This document shows positions 1-6,613 of a stretch of 64,000 nucleotides of DNA, one piece after another (position 1 is the stretch's first letter; each line of letters starts with the position of its first letter). The DNA lies in assembly GCF_021991925.1 (NCBI RefSeq), contig NZ_RXZI01000009.1, positions 62,001 to 126,000 on the forward strand, in the 5' to 3' direction. The notes below the pieces were generated by a model that worked only from the letters and a program-made list of their open reading frames with translations, did no database searches and had not been told where the DNA came from. The stretch comes from Sutcliffiella horikoshii. Lineage in GTDB: Bacteria; Bacillota; Bacilli; Bacillales; Bacillaceae_I. A program made the translations under genes and the position numbers.

Positions 1-79
1 CCTGGTGGAATCTTTCCCAATCTGAAGGCTGGATCGGTCGCAAACGAACGGCTGCACCTTCCCATATATGAAAAGCCAT
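1..79 (-). CDS. GNAT-family acetyltransferase, N-terminal fragment cut by window edge
   Basis: The minus strand shows a good ribosome binding site (AAGGAGG, 90-96) ten bases before an ATG at 79. The reading frame then stays open to the window edge for 26 codons. It starts MAFHIWEG and continues RLRPIQPSDWERF, the usual beginning of GNAT N-acetyltransferases, in which the 'R(L)RP...D' stretch forms the first strand. The binding site overlaps the stop codon of the upstream gene, so the two are probably co-transcribed. Only the N-terminus is visible, so the substrate cannot be inferred. Confidence 0.7.
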   Translation of the reverse strand, partial: MAFHIWEGAAVRLRPIQPSDWERFHQ

Positions 80-94
80 ACTTGTTCTACCTCC

Positions 95-796
95 TTATCT
101 GCGATACTCCGTCAAATAGTCCCCCAAGGCCTCCAAGCTGTTAATGCTAGAAATCTCATTCTCCTGCAATTGAAGGATCCTGTTCTCATAGCTGATTGCA
201 AAATGATGGAGAGGAACTTCATTATCCTTTAATGCTTGTAACAGAAAGAAAGCACGTTCGACTTCCCTCTCGCTGTTCGCGCTGTTCACTCGGATATTTT
301 CAACGGAGACTCCCACTTCAACTGTTACATGCTTTTTATAATCAGCCCCTATTACTTCTTTGGGTTCTGTTTCAGGAAACATCAAACTAACCCCATAATT
401 AGAGGGATTCGGATAATACTTTTCAATGATTGGGCCAATCTCCTCGTTTGCCGTATAACTCCAAACCTCGAATCCATACCCATCTTCCGTTTCACCTGTG
501 TACCGGTTCTGCCCAACATAAGATAAAATATTTGGCGCATCTTTTGCATACGCATAAGCGTGATATTTTCTTGTGTTGAAAAAATCAAACGAGATATCTT
601 CGATGACAAAATCTTTCCCATACTTTTCTTCCAAATAGGCTTCAAAAGCCTGCTTTTTCGTCCAAAGCCCCCAAGGCGATCCCCAAAAGACAAACGACAG
701 GAGCAAGGCCAGAATGATTCCCACTGAACCCCACCATAAAATTTTCCGCTTCAGCTTACATTCCTCCAGCTTTTCGTTTTTCCCAATCCTCTGCAA
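95..796 (-). CDS. Membrane-anchored protein of unknown function (YfjL-like)
   Basis: A 233-residue protein. Residues about 20-42 are strongly hydrophobic (ILWWGSVGIILALLLSFVFW) and form one transmembrane anchor after a lysine-rich N-terminus. The rest is a soluble domain, probably outside the membrane, with many aromatic and acidic residues. It resembles small Bacillus proteins of the YfjL type that I know only as uncharacterised, so no function is assigned. The first 41 bases overlap the 3' end of the upstream acetyltransferase gene. A later start near residue 15 (the KRKILWW region) is possible because no strong binding site is visible before the first ATG. Confidence 0.6.
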   Translation of the reverse strand: MQRIGKNEKLEECKLKRKILWWGSVGIILALLLSFVFWGSPWGLWTKKQAFEAYLEEKYGKDFVIEDISFDFFNTRKYHAYAYAKDAPNILSYVGQNRYTGETEDGYGFEVWSYTANEEIGPIIEKYYPNPSNYGVSLMFPETEPKEVIGADYKKHVTVEVGVSVENIRVNSANSEREVERAFFLLQALKDNEVPLHHFAISYENRILQLQENEISSINSLEALGDYLTEYRR

Positions 797-1316
797 GCAT
801 TCCGTACACTGCGTGATCTACATAATGGTCATACAGCCATTCCCCTTGACGGATTTTCCCTTCCAACGTAAATCCTAGTCTTTCTGGAATCGACCTGCTT
901 TTCACATTCTCCACCGCAGCACGGATATCGACCCGGTTCATCCCTAGTTCCGTGATGGCATAGTCCGTCAACGCTTCCGCCACTCTTGTCATGATGCCAT
1001 TCCCTTGATAATCCTTATCCAGCCAATAGCCGATTGTTACCACTTTATTGGTCCAGTCAAGTGTGTTGTAGCCTGCTACACCAACAATTTCGCCTTTATA
1101 AAGGATCAATGTGGTCATTGATTTATTTTCCGCATACCCTTGTCTCGTTCCTTTTATAAAATCCCTGGAGTCCTCCACTTTTTTTGTAAAGTCCAGCCAT
1201 GGCAGCCACTCGCGCAAATAGTCCCTGGAGTTGTCGGTAATTTTAAAAAGTCGCTCCGCATCTTTTTCCTCCGCTAGTTTCAAAGATAGTTCCTCATCAA
1301 TTTTATGTATGAACAT
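756..1316 (-). CDS. RimL/YdaF-type GNAT N-acetyltransferase
   Basis: A 186-residue GNAT enzyme expected to move an acetyl group from acetyl-CoA to an amine, often the N-terminus of a ribosomal protein in this subgroup. The acetyl-CoA pyrophosphate-binding motif is visible as DYQGNGIMTRV (about residues 102-112), preceded by GYWLDKDYQG. Near the C-terminus comes the typical N-x-x-S...LGF segment (NVKSRSIPERLGFTLEG). The ATG at 1316 has a GGGGGA binding site eight bases upstream. The gene lies 13 bases from the HAD phosphatase gene and overlaps the next gene by 41 bases, so it is part of a minus-strand cluster. The exact substrate is unknown. Confidence 0.85.
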   Translation of the reverse strand: MFIHKIDEELSLKLAEEKDAERLFKITDNSRDYLREWLPWLDFTKKVEDSRDFIKGTRQGYAENKSMTTLILYKGEIVGVAGYNTLDWTNKVVTIGYWLDKDYQGNGIMTRVAEALTDYAITELGMNRVDIRAAVENVKSRSIPERLGFTLEGKIRQGEWLYDHYVDHAVYGMLAEDWEKRKAGGM

Positions 1317-1329
1317 GGTTGTGTTCCCC

Positions 1330-2109
1330 CTAAATGATTTGTAGTTTTTTCAATGCATAGTCAATTCCATCTTCACTAGATTTCTTGGTGACAAAGTCAG
1401 CAACCGATTTCAACCTTTCACTGCCGTTCCCCATTGCTATGCCGCATCCCACAAGCTCGAGCATGTCGATGTCATTCTCCCCGTCCCCGAAGGCGACTGC
1501 CTCGGACTTGTCGATACCGAAGTAGTTTAGTAGTTTCATAATCGCAACAGATTTAGAAACATCCTCTTGCAATACATTCAAGATATATGGATGCCACCTC
1601 CTGAATGTCAGGTGAGGGAATCGTTCCGTGTATGGCTCTATCATGTCTTCTGCTGCAAACAAGCACATGAGATAGACTTCCTGTTCTTTGGTGTGGTCCA
1701 TCACCGAATAGTCCTCTAACCCTAGTATCCCCAGTGTTTCTTTCAAAGCTTGTGCGATCCGCGGTTCTTCCACCCCGTTCATATGGAAGCCTTCCGTATA
1801 AAAAGAAAGTCCGTGTTTTTGTTCCGAAGCGAACTGAACCACTTCTTCCATCACTTTTTTATCGAGCGGAATCTTGTGAATGACCTCTTCTAGATGCTTC
1901 GCATAGCCTCCATTGGCAGTGATAAACGTGTCAATTCCAAGTTCCCGAATCTCCTCGCACATGGACAATGGTCTGCCGGTTGCAGCAACCACGATAATCC
2001 CTTTCTCTTTTAACGTTTGAATGGCGGCTATTGTTCTCTCTGAAATACTGCCATCCTCGTGATGTGTAAGGGTGCCATCAATATCGAAAAATACTATTTT
2101 GCAGTTCAT
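1330..2109 (-). CDS. Cof-type HAD-IIB phosphatase
   Basis: A 259-residue HAD hydrolase of the Cof/YkrA type, which usually dephosphorylates sugar phosphates, nucleotides or FMN in the cytoplasm. Motif I is FFDIDGTLTHHEDG (residues 7-20, nucleophile D9 and acid D11). Motif II is VVAATGRP (about 40-47), and motif IV is FGDGENDIDML (about 206-216). The long insert between motifs II and III is the IIB cap domain. The length is normal for the family. It sits between the acetyltransferase and SnoaL-like genes, with GGGG before the ATG. The substrate cannot be read from sequence. Confidence 0.9.
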   Translation of the reverse strand: MNCKIVFFDIDGTLTHHEDGSISERTIAAIQTLKEKGIIVVAATGRPLSMCEEIRELGIDTFITANGGYAKHLEEVIHKIPLDKKVMEEVVQFASEQKHGLSFYTEGFHMNGVEEPRIAQALKETLGILGLEDYSVMDHTKEQEVYLMCLFAAEDMIEPYTERFPHLTFRRWHPYILNVLQEDVSKSVAIMKLLNYFGIDKSEAVAFGDGENDIDMLELVGCGIAMGNGSERLKSVADFVTKKSSEDGIDYALKKLQII

Positions 2110-2140
2110 AACATTCCCCTTTTACAAACCTTTTTCCTTT

Positions 2141-2500
2141 TTATCGGCTCAAATGCTCGTGAATCAACTTCCATTGTCCCTCTTCTTTTACAAATACGTT
2201 GGTTGCACGCCCGCTGCCAGAAATGAACTCTCCGTTCATATACCCTTCATAATGAAAGGTGTAGAGGCATGTGGCCGTGTGCTCATCCACCGCAATCCAC
2301 TGCACATCCTTTGCCGAATAAACTTCTTCTTTGATCGTGTCCCATGCCTTTTCGAAAAACGCTCGGATTTCTTCCATGGTTGTGCAGGATTTATTGGTGA
2401 ACCAATAGACCACATTGGCGTGAAGCAATTTTTCCACTTGATCGAAGTTGTGGGTGTTAGTTGCTTTGATGTATTGATTTAGTGCAGTTTGATAGCTCAT
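2141..2500 (-). CDS. SnoaL-like / NTF2-fold protein
   Basis: A 119-residue protein with the pattern of the SnoaL/NTF2 superfamily. An N-terminal helix (YIKATNTHNFDQVEKLL) is followed by alternating strands including VVYWFTNKSCTTMEEIRAFFEKAW. It ends with VFVKEEGQWKLIHEHLSR, the typical closing strand of 'nuclear transport factor 2 family' or 'DUF4440' proteins. Members can be small enzymes or ligand binders, and nothing in the sequence picks one role. The start has a clear AAGGAG site. The gene follows the Rossmann protein gene by 12 bases, so co-transcription is likely. Confidence 0.75.
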   Translation of the reverse strand: MSYQTALNQYIKATNTHNFDQVEKLLHANVVYWFTNKSCTTMEEIRAFFEKAWDTIKEEVYSAKDVQWIAVDEHTATCLYTFHYEGYMNGEFISGSGRATNVFVKEEGQWKLIHEHLSR

Positions 2501-2512
2501 AAGTATTCTCCT

Positions 2513-3058
2513 TCACGGTCTCATTTCTGCTGGTTCCAACACCCCGACAAGGAAAGTTGGTGCTTTATACTGAATAGCTTCTATAACTCCTTCAGCAATC
2601 TCATGGTTTTTCAGCCATCTTCCTGTGTCCTCCTCTAACTTGAAGCCGAGTTGGACTTGATGGTAGCTACAAGTCCTTGGAATGTGGAGGGCACTTTTCA
2701 CTTCCGCCAGCTTTGCCCTACTTCCAAGTACATGATACAACTCACTTGTTCCATTTGTTTCTGCCACAATTTCAATTAGTTTTCCTAACCCTTGCTCTCC
2801 ACCAGTATGAACCCACGCAACAACCAATGTGAATGGACCATTTTCAAGAATAGTTTGTTTGAGAAGCATGTTTAATTGATCTACTTTTTTATAGTCGACA
2901 AGTAGTGAAGTTATTTTATCCTTATCTGTTTTCCCTACAAGGCGGCTCATTTTCTCAGGATTCCTTCCGATTACAGAAACATGATAATCCTGATCCACTA
3001 ACCAAGTGCATACCTCTGAAAGCATCCCGGTTCCACCAACCACCAGTGCATGTTTCAT
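2513..3058 (-). CDS. Short Rossmann-fold NAD(P)-binding protein
   Basis: A 181-residue protein starting with a dinucleotide-binding motif GGTGML (residues 8-13 in MKHALVVGGTGMLSEVC), followed by a second strand ending in R (SVIGRNPEKMSRL), which suggests NADP preference. It is much shorter than classical short-chain dehydrogenases (about 250 residues), and I see no YxxxK catalytic pair at the expected place. It may therefore be a reduced SDR-like protein rather than an active dehydrogenase. Its ATG overlaps the stop codon of the upstream fusion gene by four bases (ATGA), a sign of translational coupling. Confidence 0.75.
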   Translation of the reverse strand: MKHALVVGGTGMLSEVCTWLVDQDYHVSVIGRNPEKMSRLVGKTDKDKITSLLVDYKKVDQLNMLLKQTILENGPFTLVVAWVHTGGEQGLGKLIEIVAETNGTSELYHVLGSRAKLAEVKSALHIPRTCSYHQVQLGFKLEEDTGRWLKNHEIAEGVIEAIQYKAPTFLVGVLEPAEMRP

Positions 3059-4359
3059 GGCATTTTCTCTCCTTTTACTTTCAATCGGTACACAAATTGC
3101 TCTCCCATACGCCCCATTACTCTTTTTCCACTGTCTTCGAACCCAGCCCTCAAGTAAACCCGCTGAGCCGCTTCATTTCTTCGATTTACCGCCAAAACCA
3201 CCTCATCCACCTGAGGGAAATTCAGCCCCACGTAATCTGGAAGCAACTCTAGTGACTTCCCTGCAATGCCTTGTCCTTGAGATCGTAGGGAAATGGAATA
3301 TGCCCGCAAAAGAATGGCATTAGGATTGTCCGTATAACAAGGAATCTCTTCACCCTGATAAAGGACGAAAAAGCCTGCAGGGTTCCCATTCTTTAAAATA
3401 ACTACGGGATGCCTTCCCTTATCCGCTTCACAAGCCTTCAATGCGTCCCTTGGATAAGAAGTAAATTCCAGCTGACTCTCTGTAAGCTCGTATCCTACTA
3501 GATATTCCAGGTGTTCTGTTTGAAAGGCTTCTAGTTGAACCTCACTCTTACTATGATTCGTTTTTGCTCCAAGTCCATTTTTATTACAAAATTGTATAAG
3601 CTCTTTAGCAAACTGTATCATGGTATTAACTCTCTCTTCGTTTGTAATAAAGCTTCTTTCTGGTTTTCCTTGACGAATGTTGATTGCTTCTTGTATTAGG
3701 CCATGCCATTTCGGTTCAAATTCACGCAATCCATACTCTCCTGCAGCCAACTTGGAAATGATATTTTCTTCCTTTAATGTGTAAAATTGACGAAGCAACC
3801 CCAGCACCGTCCATTCCATTTCCGCTTCTATGTGTTTGACTGGATAATTGATAAGTTGATCTTGCTTTTGTTCCATGGCAGATATTCTTGTTGCCCAGTA
3901 GTCATTCATGTTTTTTCGCACATAGGCTGTGAGGTTTTCTGTTGTTACGTTGATTGGGAGCTCGCTTGCTGCCTGCCCTAGGATTGTTATCCCTTTGTTC
4001 TTGAGCAACCACCACGTCACCGGTATATCGTGAACCGCTTTACCAAAGGTTCCTTCATTATAAAAATAGCCTTCACCTGCTAAGTTGGAGGATTGCGCAT
4101 ATATGCCATCCAACTGCGGGTGTTTGCATGTTTCTGCATGGTTTAAGTGAATATCTTTTAAAAGAGCCGCCTCTTTATTTGTCAGCTTTCGACTTGTCAC
4201 CGCAACAAAATCGACGTCACTTTCTCCTTCTATGTACGCACCTATTGCGAGGGATCCATGCAGATATAGTCCCTCGAGCAGTCCTGGTAACGCTTGATTA
4301 CATTTATCTATGTAAAGGGCTAAAACCTTTTGTACGCTTTCAGGAATCTTTTCCATCAT
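3055..4359 (-). CDS. Fused nucleotidyltransferase (ANT/AadA-like) and GNAT acetyltransferase
   Basis: A 434-residue two-domain protein. The N-terminal half carries the nucleotidyltransferase signature GSLAIGAYIEGESDVDFV (about residues 36-53), followed by a helical domain of the DUF4111 type found in aminoglycoside adenylyltransferases (LRQFYTLKEENIISK, KWHGLIQEAI). The last ~150 residues form a GNAT domain with SQGQGIAGKSLE as acetyl-CoA loop and NEAAQRVYLRAGFED at the end. I chose the ATG at 4359 because AAAGGTGAT lies just upstream; the frame stays open 25 codons further without a matching site. Both halves are types known to modify aminoglycosides, but substrate use is inference. It overlaps the next gene by four bases. 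Confidence 0.8.
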   Translation of the reverse strand: MMEKIPESVQKVLALYIDKCNQALPGLLEGLYLHGSLAIGAYIEGESDVDFVAVTSRKLTNKEAALLKDIHLNHAETCKHPQLDGIYAQSSNLAGEGYFYNEGTFGKAVHDIPVTWWLLKNKGITILGQAASELPINVTTENLTAYVRKNMNDYWATRISAMEQKQDQLINYPVKHIEAEMEWTVLGLLRQFYTLKEENIISKLAAGEYGLREFEPKWHGLIQEAINIRQGKPERSFITNEERVNTMIQFAKELIQFCNKNGLGAKTNHSKSEVQLEAFQTEHLEYLVGYELTESQLEFTSYPRDALKACEADKGRHPVVILKNGNPAGFFVLYQGEEIPCYTDNPNAILLRAYSISLRSQGQGIAGKSLELLPDYVGLNFPQVDEVVLAVNRRNEAAQRVYLRAGFEDSGKRVMGRMGEQFVYRLKVKGEKMP

Positions 4360-4469
4360 TTCTATCACCTTTCTAAAAAAAAGCATTCCACATATTTCGA
4401 TTTTCTTCTCGTTTTCTCCTTTTAAATAATACAAAACGGAATAAAAAAGAATAAAAAGGCATTTTAATA

Positions 4470-4499
4470 TTGACTAAACAGGAATAAACATGAAATAAT
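4470..4499 (+). promoter_or_regulatory. Sigma-A type promoter of the DeoR-family gene
   Basis: TTGACT (4470-4475) and AATAAT (4494-4499) are 18 bases apart and sit about 40 bases upstream of the chosen start codon. The region is AT-rich and lies between divergent genes, as expected for a vegetative promoter. Confidence 0.6.
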
Positions 4500-4536
4500 A
4501 GGAAAGAAGTTGAAATTAAACATTGGGGTGATGATC

Positions 4537-5301
4537 TTGTTTACTGATGAAAGACGGGGAGAAATTTTGAAGGTATTAGAACAGGACGGAAGAGTGTTGG
4601 CGAAGGATTTGGCGGATCAATTCAACATGTCGATCGATTCCATCCGCAGGGATTTATCCATTATGGAGGAACAGGGATTATTGAAACGCACACACGGGGG
4701 CGCGATTCCGGTAGCATCCGTTCGTACCAAGCCACGTCCTCCTTCAGAGCGCTTTGGGGAAGGCACGGAACACCAGAATGCGATTGCCAAAATGGCTGCA
4801 GGATATGTAAAAGCCAACCAGACAGTATTTATCGGTGGAGCGTCGATCCATTATGTGTTGCTCAAATATCTACCAAAGGACATTCCTTTTACGGTGCTGA
4901 CCAACTCACTTGAAATTGCGTATGCTTTGCGCGGTTCTGCAAACATTTCGACCTTCTTAATTGGTGGGAATGTAAAAAGCTCCGGTAACATTACAGATGC
5001 ATTGGCGAACGAATTCGCACGACAGTTCACCGTTGATTTGTGTTTTGCAACAGCAGGGGCTCTTTCTACAAAAGGCCTGAGCACCGCAACGCCGGAAGTG
5101 GCCATATTTTATAAGACGGTTTATGATAACTCGAAGAAACTGGTTGCCATGTTTGAGCACACCAAGGTCGGGCAAGAGATGTTCGCCGGCATGTACCCTG
5201 TTGGAAAGTTGGATGTGGTGATTACGGATGCGGAGACAGATAAGGAGAAAGTAGATGCGTTGAAGGCTGCTGGGGTGGAGGTTTTGATGGCAGGGGAATA
5301 G
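4537..5301 (+). CDS. DeoR/GlpR-family transcriptional regulator
   Basis: A DeoR-type repressor, 254 residues from the TTG at 4537. The N-terminal winged helix reads FTDERRGEILKVL...VLAKDLADQFNMS, then SIDSIRRDLSIMEEQGLLKR, then THGGAI, which is the family signature. The C-terminal part is the sugar-phosphate sensing domain with FIGGASIHYVLLKYL, TVLTNSLEIA, GGNVKSSG and DLCFATAGAL. I prefer the TTG at 4537 because GGGGTG lies six bases upstream and the product then starts like its relatives. A TTG at 4510 in the same frame is an alternative. No sugar genes are adjacent, so its target is unknown. Confidence 0.85.
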   Translation: MFTDERRGEILKVLEQDGRVLAKDLADQFNMSIDSIRRDLSIMEEQGLLKRTHGGAIPVASVRTKPRPPSERFGEGTEHQNAIAKMAAGYVKANQTVFIGGASIHYVLLKYLPKDIPFTVLTNSLEIAYALRGSANISTFLIGGNVKSSGNITDALANEFARQFTVDLCFATAGALSTKGLSTATPEVAIFYKTVYDNSKKLVAMFEHTKVGQEMFAGMYPVGKLDVVITDAETDKEKVDALKAAGVEVLMAGE

Positions 5302-5318
5302 CATTTGTAAAAGGAAAG

Positions 5319-5352
5319 CGACAGTATGGATGGGTACTGTCGTTTTTTTTTT
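5319..5352 (+). terminator. Rho-independent terminator of the DeoR-family gene
   Basis: An eight-base-pair stem (CGACAGTA with TACTGTCG) around an eight-base loop is followed by about nine T residues, 17 bases after the stop codon. Confidence 0.85.
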
Positions 5353-5386
5353 GATGAAAATAAACAGGTAAAAGATGACGTATGGG

Positions 5387-5495
5387 ACTCAGATTTGATG
5401 AGGAAAATGGAATTCGGGGGTCATAGAGGGCCTATGGAACCCGGATTTGATAACGAGCTTGAGATCCGGGGTTCATTGAAGTGGTATGAAACCCA
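5387..5495 (+). repeat. Degenerate ~26-nt (2 x 26) hairpin-forming repeat
   Basis: Related segments recur about every 26 bases: CAGATTTGATGAGG, TCGGGGGTCATAGAG, CCCGGATTTGATAACG and CCGGGGTTCATTGAAG. Alternate copies are partly complementary, so TCGGGGGTCATA can pair with TATGGAACCCGGA. Organisation resembles the 51-nt hairpin array at 15363-15625, with different sequence. It directly precedes the 21-nt array at 5526. Confidence 0.45.
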
Positions 5496-5525
5496 AAACA
5501 CATAGAGTTAATGCAGAAAATCTCC

Positions 5526-5628
5526 AAGTTGGTGCCAAAACGCCCCGAGTTCGTGCCAAAATCCCTCAAGTTCGTGCCAAAACACCCCTAGTTCGTGCCA
5601 AAATACCCCAAGTTCGTGCCAAAGCCCC
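5526..5628 (+). repeat. 21-nt degenerate tandem repeat, family 1 (GTTCGTGCCAAAA core)
   Basis: Five units of exactly 21 bases. Each has the core AGTTCGTGCCAAAA (the first reads AGTTGGTGCC) followed by a variable, C-rich spacer such as TCCCTCA or CACCCCT. It lies between the convergent ends of the DeoR-family gene and an acetyltransferase gene. The same core appears at 18417-18514 and 42866-42927. The array leaves one plus-strand frame open, which is why an apparent short reading frame crosses it. Confidence 0.85.
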
Positions 5629-5660
5629 AGTCCCCATGTTCCACCCTAATCCTCCCCATC

Positions 5661-5700
5661 TAAAAAAGACATTCCCCCAGAATCCCCTGGGATGAATGTC
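5661..5700 (-). terminator. Terminator of the acetyltransferase gene at 5710
   Basis: On the minus strand, GGACATTC and GAATGTCC arms with an inner CCCAG/CTGGG stem are followed by CTTTTTTA. It begins about ten bases after the stop codon. Confidence 0.8.
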
Positions 5701-5709
5701 CATAAAAAA

Positions 5710-6252
5710 TTAACGTTCCCTCTCAAACTCCTCCCGCAACACCCCATAATAAACGAGATCCACAAATCTCCCGTCCCTCATCGCATGCTGACGCCAGGTT
5801 CCTTCGTGCTTCATGCCGACTTTCTCCATGATGCGCCAGGATCCGGGGTTATCGGTGAATGCACCAGCGAACACCTTGTTTAGGCCAAGCTCTTCAAAAC
5901 CATATGCAACCACTTCACGTGCCGACTCGGTCCCATACCCTTTCCCCCAGTAAGGACGGCCGACCCAGTATCCAAGCTCGCCGCGTTTGTAAGCAAGCGT
6001 CTGCTTGATATTGATGATACCTATCAAACTGTCACTCTCTTTTTCCACAATCGCAAATACCACCATTCCCCTCTCTTCTGCTTTCCACATACTTTGAATG
6101 AAATCCCCCGCAGATCCCGGAGGATAGGGGTGGGGCACGTTCAGTGTTGTTTTGGCAAGTTCATAATCACTTGCCAGTTCTTCGACACGATCGGCATCAT
6201 TTAACTCTAATTTGCGCAATAGTAATCTTTCTGTCTCTAAAGAAATATTCAT
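5710..6252 (-). CDS. RimJ/RimL-family GNAT N-acetyltransferase
   Basis: A 180-residue protein with the RimJ/RimL layout: LETERLLLRKLELNDADRV at the start, GELGYWVGRPYWGKGYGTESA as the acetyl-CoA-binding region (about residues 91-111), and NPGSWRIMEKVGMKHEGT as the C-terminal signature. Such enzymes acetylate ribosomal protein N-termini or small amines, and the target here is unknown. It stands alone on the minus strand with its own terminator. It is distinct in sequence from the acetyltransferases at 756-1316 and at the window start, so it is not a recent duplicate. Confidence 0.9.
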   Translation of the reverse strand: MNISLETERLLLRKLELNDADRVEELASDYELAKTTLNVPHPYPPGSAGDFIQSMWKAEERGMVVFAIVEKESDSLIGIINIKQTLAYKRGELGYWVGRPYWGKGYGTESAREVVAYGFEELGLNKVFAGAFTDNPGSWRIMEKVGMKHEGTWRQHAMRDGRFVDLVYYGVLREEFERER

Positions 6253-6555
6253 ATTCCTATTCCTCTCCCATCCTAAAATAGAAAATCTAAGTAATATTTT
6301 CCTATTATATACATCTATTCAGCATTGTCCATACTTCTAAACAATCATTTAACTTGTTTTCTACATTAAATTCCAAACTTCTCCTTCCAAAAAACAGGAT
6401 AAATATCCTACGTACTTTACCACGTTACCGCGTCTTAAGCCTTAGCAAATCCTGTCATATCTTATCATTTTCCCCGCATTCAAGTTCCACTGACCTTAAA
6501 AATAGTCTGAATAGTCTGTTTACCATTTTCCACCTTTGCATTACGATGAACTTGT

Positions 6556-6581
6556 CGAAATATCGCAACCCGATATTTTCG
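6556..6581 (+). promoter_or_regulatory. Inverted repeat upstream of the M4 protease gene
   Basis: CGAAATATCG and CGATATTTTCG flank a five-base centre 32 bases before the protease start codon. It could be a repressor operator or a 5' mRNA stem that stabilises the transcript. The surrounding gene-free stretch 6253-6613 is AT-rich, and I could not place a convincing -35/-10 pair in it. Confidence 0.4.
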
Positions 6582-6613
6582 TAACACTAAATATTTAGAG
6601 GGGATGGGTTTAT

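Noticed and set aside
2072-2482. 136-codon plus-strand frame opposite the HAD and SnoaL-like genes
   Set aside because: It is antisense to two well-supported genes and has no start signal or known domain.
5486-5695. Open frame of 69 codons with a repeated V-R-A-K-x-P pattern
   Set aside because: The 21-base unit is a multiple of three, so the array keeps a frame open and encodes seven-residue repeats. No ribosome binding site or conserved end is seen; it is a by-product of the repeat.
6354-6584. 76-codon plus-strand frame before the protease gene
   Set aside because: It covers the AT-rich regulatory gap, lacks a binding site and has random-looking composition.
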